Source of the DNA: Feifania hominis
Lineage (GTDB): Bacteria > Bacillota > Clostridia > Oscillospirales > Feifaniaceae
Length of the DNA: 64,000 bases
Direction: 5' to 3'
NCBI RefSeq assembly: GCF_014384765.1
Contig: NZ_JACRSP010000005.1
Coordinates: 124,001-188,000 of the forward strand
The notes under the pieces were generated by a model. The model was not told where the DNA came from and searched no databases. It worked only from the letters and a program-made list of their open reading frames with translations. Both the position numbers and the translations under genes were made by a program. Below, piece after piece: positions 1-8,866 of the stretch. The first letter of the stretch is position 1, and every line of letters begins with the position of its first letter.

Positions 1-48
1 GATCTCGCTGACCGAAAGCCCGGTCTTTCCCAGTTTGCGGTAAATCAT
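1..48 (-). CDS. Aldo/keto reductase, N-terminal 16 residues only
   Basis: Reading leftward from the ATG at 48, the translation begins MIYRKLGKTGLSVSEI, the classic opening of the NADPH-dependent aldo/keto reductase family (first beta hairpin before the TIM barrel). The rest lies beyond the window edge. A purine-rich ribosome site (GGGAGTGAG) precedes the ATG, and a MerR-type promoter lies 30-60 bases further upstream. Substrate cannot be inferred from so short a piece. Confidence 0.75.
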   Translation of the reverse strand, partial: MIYRKLGKTGLSVSEI

Positions 49-80
49 GACACTCACTCCCAATCTGTATGCTTATCAAT

Positions 81-111
81 AGAATATCATCTGGAGTGTA
101 CTCCAAGTCAA
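81..111 (-). promoter_or_regulatory. MerR-type promoter of the aldo/keto reductase gene
   Basis: On the minus strand there is a -35 box TTGACT (106-111) and a -10 box TATTCT (81-86) separated by 19 bases (87-105). The spacer contains the palindrome GGAGTACACTCC. An over-long 19-bp spacer filled by a dyad is the hallmark of promoters activated by MerR-family regulators through DNA untwisting. The regulator gene itself is not visible here. Confidence 0.7.
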
Positions 112-348
112 GAATTTTTATCAGATGTGCTGTTTTTATCGGCCGGCGGCGTGAGAGCGCGGCATTTTTCCCCTGCGGTGCGGCCGAGGCGCTTTTTTTG
201 AAATTTGCGCTTTTTTTCCCACAGACGGCCGGATACAGACATATTTAAAAGAATTTCAACAGCGTTCCGCCCGGGGGAACCCCGGTGTCATTCCGGCATA
301 GGATGTTGTGGGGAAAGAATCTCTCCCCTATGATTAGGAGGGAATAGA

Positions 349-1731
349 ATGGGTATTACCAATTCCAATAAAACGGTCAACATGACCCAAATCGACTGCG
401 AGGGCTCGTTTCGTGTGACACTCGCGCTGACGGCGGCGCCCGACATCGTGTCAAACCCGACGGACATCGTGCTCGTGCTCGACCGCTCGGGCAGCATGGC
501 GGGCTCGCCGCTTGCCAATATGAAAGCCGGTGCGAAGACCTTTATCGACATCATCGAAGAGGCCACCGACGGCGTGCAGGACGGCGTGATCGGCTCGGGC
601 AGCCACATCGGCATCGTCAGCTTCGCCTCCACCGCCGTGGCCGACACGCCGCTGATCACATCGGTCGCCACGCTCAAGAGCGCTGTCGACTCGCTGACGG
701 CCGGCGGCAACACCAACCACGCCGACGCGTTCACCAAGGCCATGGAGCTCTTTGATCCGAGCTCCTCCAACCATAAGGTGATCGTGATGTTCACCGATGG
801 CAACACCACCACCGGCGCGCCGCCCGCTCCCGTCGCCGCTGCGGCCCGAGCCGACGGCATCACCATCTACTGCATCGGCCTGGTCGGCGCCAATGGGGTG
901 GACGTCAACACGCTCAACGAGTAGGCGACCGACCCGAACTCCTCCCACGTGGCGGTGACGCCGGACGACGCCGAACTCGAACAGCTGTTCAAGGACCTTG
1001 CGGCGAACATCTCAAAGCCCGGCGCGACCAACATCGTCATCGATGAAACGGTCATGGCGGACTTCGTCATCACAAGCATTCTGGCGCCGACGAAAGGCTC
1101 CGCCACCATGCTCAACTCCCGCGAGCTGCGCTGGACGATTCCCGAGCTCGGCGTGGATGCGGGCGAAGGTGCGGCGCTTGAGTTCATTGTCCGCCACACG
1201 GGGCAGACCTCGGGGACGAAGCTGGTCAACGAGTCCATCGAGTACAGCGACACAGAGGGTAACGTGGTCACATTCCCGGAGCCGGTCGTCAATGTGGACT
1301 GCGGCATCGTCGTCAACCCCGAACCCTGTCCGGTTCCGACAAATCTCACCGTGGACGGCTGTTCGGACTCGGTGGTCGTCGATCTCGGCGACACCTATCT
1401 GGAGTCGCTGGGCAGAATTGTGCAGGCCGACGTCACGATCAAAAACGTCTGTCCCGGCAAGAGGGTGGCGCTCGCCGTGATTCTCACTGAGATCGATCAA
1501 AACGGCCTTGAGCACCAGCGCGGAATGAAGACCATGACCATTCCCGCCCACAGCAGCCCGACCTGCCGCGACGTGCTGGTCAAGTGTGTGAAATTCGTGG
1601 TGCCGGAGGATCTCGATACCTCGGGACAGCGGCCGCTTGCGCTGTGCAACGCCCGTCAGTTCCGGGCCAGAGTGATCGCCCACAACATCGATACAGACTA
1701 CCGCTGCTGCGAGTCGATTCTGACCGTATAA
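349..1731 (+). pseudogene. von Willebrand factor A domain protein interrupted by an in-frame TAG
   Basis: The frame opens at ATG 349 after a good ribosome site (AGGAGGG) and runs to 1731, except for a TAG codon at 922-924; 460 residues would result if it were read through. Residues 35-190 form a VWA domain with the MIDAS motif DRSGSMAGS and a later FTDGN. After the stop the same frame continues without break (ATDPNSSHVAVTPDD...), so the two halves are one gene. From memory of this family the stop sits where Trp is usual (LNE-W-ATDP), suggesting TGG to TAG. The C-terminal part (about residues 320-460) is Cys-rich and beta-like. No signal peptide is seen. It could be a nonsense mutant, a sequencing error or a read-through gene. 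A restart at 949 is unlikely because there is no ribosome site. Confidence 0.75.
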
Positions 1732-1740
1732 CCAACGTTG

Positions 1741-1779
1741 AAAAGAGCGTACCGGGTCACCCGGTACGCTCTTTTTTTT
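1741..1779 (+). terminator. Intrinsic terminator after the VWA gene
   Basis: A 14-bp GC-rich stem (AAGAGCGTACCGGG and its complement) with a three-base loop is followed by eight T residues. Confidence 0.9.
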
Positions 1780-1816
1780 GAAATTGCGCAGTCCGTCACC
1801 CGGCTACCGTGCTCTT

Positions 1817-2323
1817 TTAAGAAATCCGATACCGGTACTGCACCTCGCGCAGAGGCTTGCCGCCGATGCAATCCTCGAGTGTGCAGCCGCTCGGAGCAAA
1901 GCCGTGGGCCTCATAGAACCGGCGGGCGCGCCGGTTCTCCTCGAGAACCCAGAGATAGACCTCGCGAAAGCCGAGTTCCCTGAGCCCGTCGAGCGCGCGG
2001 CGCAGAAGCTGTGCGCCGAACCCGCGCCCGGCATACGCGGGCAGAAGATAGATGGAAATGAGCTCGCCGAACCCGGCCATCCCGTCGAGCCGCGCGGGGC
2101 CAAAGGAGGCTGTGCCGACGATGCGGCCGCCGTCGAGCATCACCAGAGACCGGCGCGGCGGGGCGTCGAGAGAGGCGGCCCACCGGTCCGGCTCGAGCGC
2201 GTCGAGATAGGGCTGCGGCACGATGCCGCGGTAGGCGTGGCGCCAGCTCTTGACATAGACGCGCCCGACTGCCAGCCGGTCGTCGCCCGGTTCCAGCGGT
2301 CGTATTTGGATGGATACAGACAT
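1817..2323 (-). CDS. GNAT family N-acetyltransferase
   Basis: This 168-residue protein is a single GNAT fold that would transfer an acetyl group from acetyl-CoA to an unknown amine. The acetyl-CoA pyrophosphate loop is visible as LLPAYAGRGFGAQLL (about residues 92-106), followed by the conserved RRFYEAHGF segment (about 133-141) of motif B. The length is normal for the family. It is transcribed away from the repeat region and tRNA-Gly on its upstream side, and no operon partner is evident. The substrate cannot be told from sequence. Confidence 0.85.
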   Translation of the reverse strand: MSVSIQIRPLEPGDDRLAVGRVYVKSWRHAYRGIVPQPYLDALEPDRWAASLDAPPRRSLVMLDGGRIVGTASFGPARLDGMAGFGELISIYLLPAYAGRGFGAQLLRRALDGLRELGFREVYLWVLEENRRARRFYEAHGFAPSGCTLEDCIGGKPLREVQYRYRIS

Positions 2324-2617
2324 AAAAAATCACCTCGGTCCCCCAGCGGGGCAGGTCACTGGCGGCCCTTGCGGGGCAGCAATTGGGCCCCCAACGGAAC
2401 CACAGTTCCGTTGGGGAAGAGGAGCAGTCGCGTAGCGGGCAGATGCCGGCGATGAGCCGGCGGAGCTGAGCGAAGCGTACTGCGACGAGCGGACTTTGCT
2501 CTCGGGGCCCCCACGAAAACCGCAGTTTTCGTGGGGAGAGGAGGAGCAAGGGAGTGCAATGAGAAAGCGCCGCCCATTTGGGCGGCGCTTTTGAATGGAG
2601 CGGACTTTGCTCCGACG
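2324..2617. repeat. Mosaic of palindromic repeats between a GNAT gene and tRNA-Gly
   Basis: There is no gene here. Two related hairpin units stand out: CCCCAACGGAAC / GTTCCGTTGGGG (2389-2416, loop CACA) and CCCCACGAAAAC / GTTTTCGTGGGG (2509-2536, loop CGCA). Both are preceded by GGCCC and followed by a GAGGAGCA-like sequence. The stems differ but each keeps perfect pairing. A third block, 2597-2620, recurs in inverted orientation at 13693-13714 with one mismatch. This looks like a family of dispersed palindromic elements. Confidence 0.65.
2564..2591 (-). terminator. Terminator-like hairpin downstream of tRNA-Gly
   Basis: The stem AAAGCGCCGCCC / GGGCGGCGCTTT with an ATTT loop lies just past the 3' end of the minus-strand tRNA and is followed on that strand by a short T-rich stretch. 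Confidence 0.65.
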
Positions 2618-2691
2618 TGGAGCGGGCGATGGGAGTCGAACCCACCTCCGAAGCTTGGGAAGCTTCTATTCTACCGATGAACTACGCCCGC
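2618..2691 (-). tRNA. tRNA-Gly (anticodon CCC)
   Basis: The minus strand folds into a cloverleaf. The acceptor pair is GCGGGCG (rc of 2685-2691) with CGCCCGC, the D arm is GTTC...GAAT, the anticodon stem is GAAGC/GCTTC with loop TTCCCAA, and the T arm contains GGTTCGACTCC. The discriminator is T and CCA is encoded (2618-2620). The anticodon CCC reads GGG glycine codons. Confidence 0.92.
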
Positions 2692-2862
2692 ATGGTGAAA
2701 ACAAGTATACCATAAACCGGCCCGGGAATCAAGAGAAACCGGGCGACTTTGCGGCGGCGAAAAAAGTGGTGCAAATTTGTCAAAAATGGGAACAAAATCG
2801 CCGGATATACGTTTATATCTGGTAGAACACCCAACAGAAAACAAAACAAAGGAGAAACCAAA

Positions 2863-4779
2863 ATGGGAAAAAGACTGAAATCAGCCGCTGCGCTGCTGCT
2901 GGCGCTCGTACTGTGCCTGGGGCTCGGCGCGAACGCCTTTGCGTATGACGCCGCCGAGGCGGGCAGCCTTGCGGACGCTCTGAACACGCTCGGCCTCTTC
3001 AAGGGGACGGACAGCGGCTATGATCTTGACAGCGAACTCACCCGCGCCCAGGCGCTTGTGCTTCTCGTGCGCCTGATCGGGCAGGAGGTCGAGGCGCTCT
3101 ACGGAGAAGAGCGCTCCCACCCGTTTACCGACATCCCCCAGTGGGTCAACGGCTATGTCGGCTACGGCTATGAGAATGGCCTTGCCGCAGGCGTCACCCC
3201 CACCGAGTTCCAACCCGACGAGCGGGCGAGCGCCCAGGTGTTTGTCACCTTTGTGCTGCGTGCGCTCGGTTACAAGGACAGCGCCGACGGCACCGTCTGG
3301 GACAACTGGAAGACCCTTGCCGAGAGCGCCGGCATCCTGCCGGACGGCGTCAACACGGACAAATTCCTGCGCGGCGACGCGGTTGTGATCTGCTACGCGG
3401 CGCTTGACGCCAAGGTGCAGGGCGGCGAGGGGACGCTTGCCGACAAGCTGCTCGCCGACGGGGCGTTCAACAGCCTCGCCCTCGCAACGGCCCGCGCGCT
3501 CGCCGGCAATGAGGTCACAGCGCAGAGCTCTCTTATCGACATCATGGGCGCGGTCTATGCGGGCGTCGACACCATGGAGCCCTCGCGGCTTCACGTCGCA
3601 GAGATCACGGAAGAGAACCTCTCGTTCTACTTCGGCGCTGAGAACATCCCCTTTGTCGAGGGCATTGCCTGCGAGCCCATGATGACCGCGCAGGCCCACT
3701 CGGTCGGTCTGCTGCGCGTCAAGGACGGCACCGACATCGAGAAGACAAAGGCGGACATCCGCGAAAACGTCAACCCCCGCAAGTGGATCTGCGTCGGCGT
3801 GTCGCCGTCGAACATCCGCGTTGAGAGCATCGGCAATCTCATTCTTCTGGTCATGGACAACAGCGCTCCCGACGAGCTCGCGCGCAACTTCCGCGCGCTC
3901 GACAGCTCGCTTGCCACCCCCGATGCCAAGGGCATGATCAAGATCGGCGAGACTTACATGGAGGCCGGCGAGACGGTCGATCAGCAGTCTGTCAGCCGCC
4001 TTGCGCGGGTGATGGAGAATCTGCGCGCCACCTACTTTGCGGACAGCGACGTCTACTACGCCATCGTGCCGGACAAGACCTACTACGCCCGTGAGCTGAC
4101 CGCCGACTACATCAACCACAGCGCCATTGTCGAGCAGCTCTCCTACGAGCTTCTCGACTGGAAGACGGCGGATCTGACCGGTCTTCTCACGCTCGATGAC
4201 TACTATGTCACCGATCCCCACTGGCGCCAGGAGGAGCTTCTTCCCGTCGCCGAGGAGCTCGGCAAACTGATGGGCTTCACCGTCAACCGCGCCTCTTTCA
4301 CCACCCAGTCGCGCGAGGGCTTTGTCGGAACCTATCGCCAGAAGCTCGCAAACCTGCCCGGTGAGACCGTCCGCTGGCTGACAAGTTCCGCCACCGAGGC
4401 CGCCGTGGTCGACAACTTCTCGAACCAGGCTTTCAAAGAGGTCTATGACGTGGCCCGCCTTGACACCGACATTGCCTACGACCTCTTCCTTTCGGGCGCG
4501 ACGCCGCTGACGGTCATCGAGAATCCGAATGCCGCGGCGAAGCGTGAGCTCGTGATTTTCCGCGACTCCTACGCGAGCAGCCTCGCCCCTCTGCTGATCG
4601 AGAACTACTCGAAGATCACCATGGTCGATCTCCGCTACATGCACAGCAGCCTGCTGCCTGAGTATGTCGACTTCACGGATGCGGATGTGCTGTTTCTCTA
4701 CAGCGACCGCCTGGCCAACGACAGCCTGCTTCTCAAGGCTGACGTCCCGGCAAACGACCAGCTCAATATGGTCGGCTGA
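2863..4779 (+). CDS. Secreted SLH-domain protein with a DHHW-type esterase/transferase domain
   Basis: This is a 638-residue exported protein. I chose ATG 2863 because it follows GGAG (2851-2854) and opens a clear signal peptide (MGKRLKSAAALLLALVLCLG, cleavage near ANAFA). Residues 35-210 hold SLH-type modules (for example FTDIPQWVNGYVGYGYENGL), which in this family attach proteins to secondary cell-wall polymer. The second half resembles the DHHW/AlgX-like SGNH family. It has a DPHW motif (4215-4226) in the usual DxxH position and FRDSYASSLAPLL near the C terminus, the block carrying the catalytic Ser in relatives. A role in O-acetylation of cell-wall polysaccharide is therefore inferred, not shown. 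Confidence 0.8.
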   Translation: MGKRLKSAAALLLALVLCLGLGANAFAYDAAEAGSLADALNTLGLFKGTDSGYDLDSELTRAQALVLLVRLIGQEVEALYGEERSHPFTDIPQWVNGYVGYGYENGLAAGVTPTEFQPDERASAQVFVTFVLRALGYKDSADGTVWDNWKTLAESAGILPDGVNTDKFLRGDAVVICYAALDAKVQGGEGTLADKLLADGAFNSLALATARALAGNEVTAQSSLIDIMGAVYAGVDTMEPSRLHVAEITEENLSFYFGAENIPFVEGIACEPMMTAQAHSVGLLRVKDGTDIEKTKADIRENVNPRKWICVGVSPSNIRVESIGNLILLVMDNSAPDELARNFRALDSSLATPDAKGMIKIGETYMEAGETVDQQSVSRLARVMENLRATYFADSDVYYAIVPDKTYYARELTADYINHSAIVEQLSYELLDWKTADLTGLLTLDDYYVTDPHWRQEELLPVAEELGKLMGFTVNRASFTTQSREGFVGTYRQKLANLPGETVRWLTSSATEAAVVDNFSNQAFKEVYDVARLDTDIAYDLFLSGATPLTVIENPNAAAKRELVIFRDSYASSLAPLLIENYSKITMVDLRYMHSSLLPEYVDFTDADVLFLYSDRLANDSLLLKADVPANDQLNMVG

Positions 4780-4797
4780 TTGCCCCACGACAAAGAG

Positions 4798-4832
4798 AGC
4801 GGGGCCGGTTTTTAAACCGGCCCCGCTTTTTC
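4798..4832 (+). terminator. Intrinsic terminator after the SLH/DHHW gene
   Basis: A long GC stem (AGCGGGGCCGGTT and its complement) is followed by five T residues. It may also serve the convergent chromate transporter operon, whose last gene ends at 4841. Confidence 0.85.
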
Positions 4833-4840
4833 TCTGCGAA

Positions 4841-5416
4841 TTACATCTGAAAGACAATGCCGACGACCGCGGCCCCGGCGAGAAAGAACACCGGGTGGAG
4901 CTTTTTGACCTTGGGCAGATGGGTGAGCACAAGGACCACCACGAACAGAATCAGAGCTTTCAGATCAAACAGCGTCGTGATGCCGGGGGCAGCCTTGAAC
5001 GCATCAAAGGTGAACACCGAGGTCTCGAGCACCTGCACCGCGGCCGTCGCAATCAGCGCGCAGACCGCCGGGCGCAGGCCGTAGAATGCGTTTTGGACAA
5101 TGGTGTTGCCCTTGAACTTGTCGAGGAATTTCGCGATGATGAGAATGATGATGATCGAGGGGATGATCTCGGCCAGGGTCGCGATGATCGAGCCGAGCAC
5201 ACCCGCCACATTGAAGCCGGCGTAGGTCGCCATGTTGATGCCGATCGGGCCGGGAGTGGATTCCGAGATGGCGATCATGTCGGGCAGGATCGCCGCGTCA
5301 AACCAGTCGTAGCGCGCCGCAATGTCATAGAGGAACGGCAGCGTTGCGAGGCCGCCGCCGATGGCGAACAGCCCGGTCTTCAAAAACTCCCAGAACAGCA
5401 GAAGATAGATACTCAT
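4841..5416 (-). CDS. Chromate transporter family, second half-size subunit
   Basis: This 191-residue membrane protein is one CHR domain. The family signature is present: FLKTGLFAIGGGLATLPFL near the N terminus and ISESTPGPIGINMATYAGF at about residues 50-68. Several hydrophobic helices follow. Short-chain CHR proteins work as pairs of about 190 residues, and the partner lies immediately upstream with an ATGA overlap (5413-5416), which implies translational coupling and equal amounts. In characterised systems the pair exports chromate driven by ion gradients; in gut clostridia the physiological substrate is not established. Confidence 0.88.
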   Translation of the reverse strand: MSIYLLLFWEFLKTGLFAIGGGLATLPFLYDIAARYDWFDAAILPDMIAISESTPGPIGINMATYAGFNVAGVLGSIIATLAEIIPSIIIILIIAKFLDKFKGNTIVQNAFYGLRPAVCALIATAAVQVLETSVFTFDAFKAAPGITTLFDLKALILFVVVLVLTHLPKVKKLHPVFFLAGAAVVGIVFQM

Positions 5417-5970
5417 TTGCTGCCACCCGCCTTTCTGCCCGAGGCAATGCCCTTGACGACAATGCCGATGACAATCGAGCCCACAACAATGAGAATGGGC
5501 GAGACGTCAGTGAAGAGCGTCAGCGCAAAGGCGACGGCGAAGACACAGAATGCAATCAGATCCTTGACGCCGGCTTTCCACATTTTGAGTATGGCGTTGA
5601 CCACCAGCACGGCGACCGCCACGCGCACGCCGGCAAAGGCGTACTGCACCACGTCGAGATGGATGAAGTTCTGAATGAAAGCCGCGATGACCATGATGAT
5701 GATCAGCGACGGACACACCACGCCGAGCGCGGCCGAAATGCCGCCGAACACGCCGCCGACCTGGTTGCCGATGAAGACAGAGGTGTTGACCGCGATGACG
5801 CCCGGCGCACACTGGCCCAGCGCGTAGTAGTCCATGACCTCCTCCTCAGTCGCCCACTTCTTCTTTTCAATGACCTCTTTTTGCAGCATCGGCATCATCG
5901 CGTAGCCGCCGCCAAAGGTCAGAGCGCCGATTCGGTTGAACGTCAAGAATAAGTCCAAATACTTGTTCAT
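5413..5970 (-). CDS. Chromate transporter family, first half-size subunit
   Basis: This 185-residue CHR-domain protein has the motifs FNRIGALTFGGGYAMMPML near the N terminus and LGQCAPGVIAVNTSVFIG at about residues 50-67, followed by hydrophobic segments and a short basic tail. It is the first gene of a two-gene operon; its stop overlaps the start of the second half. The two halves are homologous and in this family are expected to sit in the membrane in opposite orientations as a heterodimer. The gene follows the promoter at 6028-6056 after a leader of roughly 50 bases. Confidence 0.88.
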   Translation of the reverse strand: MNKYLDLFLTFNRIGALTFGGGYAMMPMLQKEVIEKKKWATEEEVMDYYALGQCAPGVIAVNTSVFIGNQVGGVFGGISAALGVVCPSLIIIMVIAAFIQNFIHLDVVQYAFAGVRVAVAVLVVNAILKMWKAGVKDLIAFCVFAVAFALTLFTDVSPILIVVGSIVIGIVVKGIASGRKAGGSK

Positions 5971-6321
5971 TTACCTGAATCCCTCATTTCCTGTCCATTG
6001 TGAATTTCGTAACAGTGCACGGGAATCATTTTACCATTCCAGAGGGGGAAAAACAAGCGAAAAGTGCCAAGATTATATTGAAATTGTATCATTGTATTAT
6101 TTATCGGAAAAAACGGCGTAAAGTTTGGTCATATGGCACAAGGGCCGTATGGCAGCGGCCGCGCTTGATTCCGATGCGTGCCTGCCGCCGCTGCCGGCCG
6201 GGCAAAAACAGAGGCCGCCGATTGCTTTGCTGCGGCGGACAGTATGCGACAAGGCGTTTCCCTTTTGCGAAATTTTATGATATGATAATCTTGTATTTTT
6301 ATCGGCAAAGGAAGTAGAAGC
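5971..6321. other. Divergent intergenic region, chromate transporter / ftsK
   Basis: The region has no supported gene. The left part carries the chromate promoter. The right part has a TATGATAAT stretch at 6281-6289, which could be the -10 of the ftsK promoter, though I see no convincing -35. Confidence 0.5.
6028..6056 (-). promoter_or_regulatory. Promoter of the chromate transporter pair
   Basis: On the minus strand there is a -35 TTGTTT (6051-6056), a 17-base spacer and a -10 TAAAAT (6028-6033) with an upstream TG (extended -10). Confidence 0.6.
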
Positions 6322-8865
6322 ATGGCGACGAAAAAGACCACAACCAAAAAGAGCCCGGCGGGATCGGGCCGCACAAAGACCTCAGCCAGGGGGACTTCTT
6401 CGCGCGCACGCACAACGACCCGCACCAAAGAGAAGCCCATCTCGGTCGCGCGCCAGGTCTGGGCGCTGGTCATCATTGCGCTTGCCATTTTCATCGGGGT
6501 GAGTCTCTTTTTCGATGTGACGGGCGTCTTCGGCCGGTTCCTCAAGGAGACGCTGCTGGGCCTGTTCGGCGCGGCGGGCTATCTCGCGCCGGTCATCATG
6601 ATCTACTGCGCCATTGTCAGCGGCGTCTGGGGCAACAAAAAGGGTTCGACGCTCAAGATTGTCGTCGCCTGCTGCCTGGTTGTGGTGGTGTCCGTCGCGG
6701 TGCATCTGTTCATCAAAACCGAGATGCCGACCGAGAACATTGTCAAAAGCCTCTTCATCGGCGGCCAGACTGCGAAGACCGGCGGCGTGGTCGGAGGTCT
6801 TCTCTACAGCGGCCTTGTCAAGATCTTCGGCGACATCGGCATCGGGTTGATTCTCATTCTGCTCGGGGTGATCGCCTTTGTGGTGCTCTCGGGCGTCACG
6901 TTTGAGGAGATTCTCCGCGCCGTCTTCCCGAAAGAGGTCGACACGGACTATGAGGACCCCGAGGCCGACGCCCCCTTTGTGGAGGCACCGGTCAAAGAGC
7001 CGGAGCCGGCGCCCGACCGCACCAGCAGCTTTGCCGGCGCGCTCTTCGGCCGCCGCCGGCCGCCGCAGGTGCCGCCCGAGCTCAAAAAGGAATTTGACAT
7101 CGACGTCAAACTTGATGAAAACGGCGTGCCCGTCAGCACACCGGCGCCTGCCGCCGAACCTGCGCCCGCGGCGCCCGTGTCCCATTTCAGCCCCGACATC
7201 GACAGTCTCTTCAATAAAAATAAGGACCTCTTTGCGGACAAGCCCGCCGAACCCGCGCCCGCGGCGCTCGAGCGGGAGGAGCCCCTGCCCGTGCCCGAGC
7301 ACATGGTCGAGGTGACCAAGAAAGACATCATCAAGGCGCAAAACGAAATTGCCCAGACCATCGAGCAGACGGCGGAGCAAGAGAAGCCCGAGTACAAGTA
7401 TCCGCCGGTCATTCTGCTCAACAAGGACGCAAAGCAGGGCCGCACCGACTCGGCCGAGGAGCTCAAGCTCAACGCCCAGAAGATCGTCGACACGCTCAAG
7501 AGCTTCGGCGTCGAGACCAAGATCGTCGACGTCGCCAAGGGCCCGACGGTCACGCGCTACGAGCTGCAGCCCTCGGCGGGCGTCAAGATCAGCAAGATCA
7601 CGGGCCTCGCCGACGACATCGCGCTCAACCTCGCGGCGATGGGCGTGCGCATCGAGGCGCCCATCCCCGGCAAGGCCGCCGTCGGCATCGAAGTGCCGAA
7701 CAAGAACGTCAGCACCGTCTACATCCGCGAGATCATCGAAGCGGCGAGCTTTCGCGACGGCAAGAGCCCGCTGACTTTCGCCCTCGGCAAGAACATCTCG
7801 GGCGAGTGCGTCGTCGGCGACATTGCGAAGATGCCCCATGTGCTCATCGCGGGCGCGACGGGCTCGGGCAAGTCGGTGTGCTTGAACTCGCTGATCATCA
7901 GCATTCTCTACAAGTCCTCGCCGGAGGAGGTCAAGTTCATCATGGTCGACCCGAAAGTGGTCGAGCTCGGCGCCTACAACGGCATCCCGCACCTGCTCAT
8001 CCCGGTCGTGACCGACCCGAAAAAGGCGGCGGGCGCGCTGTCGTGGGCTCTCGGCGAGATGGCCAAGCGCTACCAGCTCTTCGCGGAAAAGGGCGTGCGC
8101 GACTTAAACGGCTACAACGCCATCGCCGCCGGCGACGACGAGACCGAGCCTCTGCCGCGCATCGTCATCATCATCGATGAGCTCGCCGATCTGATGATGG
8201 TCTCGCCGGGCGAGGTGGAGGATTCCATCTGCCGCCTCGCGCAGGCGGCGCGCGCCGCGGGCATGCATCTGGTGGTCGCCACCCAGCGCCCGTCGGTCGA
8301 CGTCATCACCGGCATCATCAAGGCGAACATCCCCTCGCGCATCGCGTTCTCGGTCTCGTCCCAGGTCGACTCGCGCACCATTCTCGACATGGGCGGCGCC
8401 GAGAAGCTGCTCGGGCGCGGCGACATGCTCTACTACCCGGTGGGCGCGGCAAAGCCCGTGCGGCTGCAGGGCTGCTTTGTGCACGACAAGGAGGTCGAGA
8501 GCGTCGTCGACTTCATCAAGAAGAACGACACCGTGACCTATGACCAGACCGTCATCGACGAGATCGAGCTCAAGGCCGCGCAGACCAAGGGCGGCCACGG
8601 CAAGGGCGGCGGCGCAGACGAGGGCGGCGAGGAGGACGAGATGCTCCAGGCTGCCATCGAGTGCGTGGTCGAGACCGGCATGGCCTCGGTCTCCATGCTC
8701 CAGCGCCGGCTCAAGCTCGGCTACGCGCGCGCGGCGCGCATCGTCGACGAGATGGAGGCGCGCGGCATCGTCGGCCCCTACGAGGGCTCGAAGCCCCGGC
8801 AGGTGCTCATCACCAAGCTGCAGTGGCAGGAGATGACCATGCGCAAGCTCGACGAGGAGCAGTGA
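6322..8865 (+). CDS. DNA translocase FtsK/SpoIIIE
   Basis: This 847-residue, membrane-anchored, ATP-driven double-stranded DNA pump moves chromosome ends out of the division or sporulation septum. About four hydrophobic helices lie at residues 40-195, followed by a Pro/Ala/Glu-rich linker to about 330. The motor has Walker A GATGSGKS (near residue 512) and Walker B IVIIIDELADLMM (near 615). The winged-helix gamma domain that reads polar DNA signals occupies the last 65 residues (DEMLQAAIECVVETG onward). The start follows AAAGGAAG. Length and domain order match SpoIIIE (about 790 residues) with a slightly longer linker. The next gene begins two bases after the stop. It cannot be said from this window whether it is the sporulation or the vegetative paralogue. 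Confidence 0.95.
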   Translation: MATKKTTTKKSPAGSGRTKTSARGTSSRARTTTRTKEKPISVARQVWALVIIALAIFIGVSLFFDVTGVFGRFLKETLLGLFGAAGYLAPVIMIYCAIVSGVWGNKKGSTLKIVVACCLVVVVSVAVHLFIKTEMPTENIVKSLFIGGQTAKTGGVVGGLLYSGLVKIFGDIGIGLILILLGVIAFVVLSGVTFEEILRAVFPKEVDTDYEDPEADAPFVEAPVKEPEPAPDRTSSFAGALFGRRRPPQVPPELKKEFDIDVKLDENGVPVSTPAPAAEPAPAAPVSHFSPDIDSLFNKNKDLFADKPAEPAPAALEREEPLPVPEHMVEVTKKDIIKAQNEIAQTIEQTAEQEKPEYKYPPVILLNKDAKQGRTDSAEELKLNAQKIVDTLKSFGVETKIVDVAKGPTVTRYELQPSAGVKISKITGLADDIALNLAAMGVRIEAPIPGKAAVGIEVPNKNVSTVYIREIIEAASFRDGKSPLTFALGKNISGECVVGDIAKMPHVLIAGATGSGKSVCLNSLIISILYKSSPEEVKFIMVDPKVVELGAYNGIPHLLIPVVTDPKKAAGALSWALGEMAKRYQLFAEKGVRDLNGYNAIAAGDDETEPLPRIVIIIDELADLMMVSPGEVEDSICRLAQAARAAGMHLVVATQRPSVDVITGIIKANIPSRIAFSVSSQVDSRTILDMGGAEKLLGRGDMLYYPVGAAKPVRLQGCFVHDKEVESVVDFIKKNDTVTYDQTVIDEIELKAAQTKGGHGKGGGADEGGEEDEMLQAAIECVVETGMASVSMLQRRLKLGYARAARIVDEMEARGIVGPYEGSKPRQVLITKLQWQEMTMRKLDEEQ

Positions 8866-8866
8866 G

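Noticed and set aside
949..1731. The second half of the VWA gene as an independent gene starting at 949
   Set aside because: No ribosome site precedes a start there, and residues before 949 in the same frame still read as conserved protein.
2881..4932. Long open frame opposite the SLH/DHHW gene (683 codons)
   Set aside because: It is a shadow: high GC at third positions leaves the opposite strand open. The translation is low-complexity Val/Arg/Asp-rich and the sense strand has a signal peptide, domains and a ribosome site.
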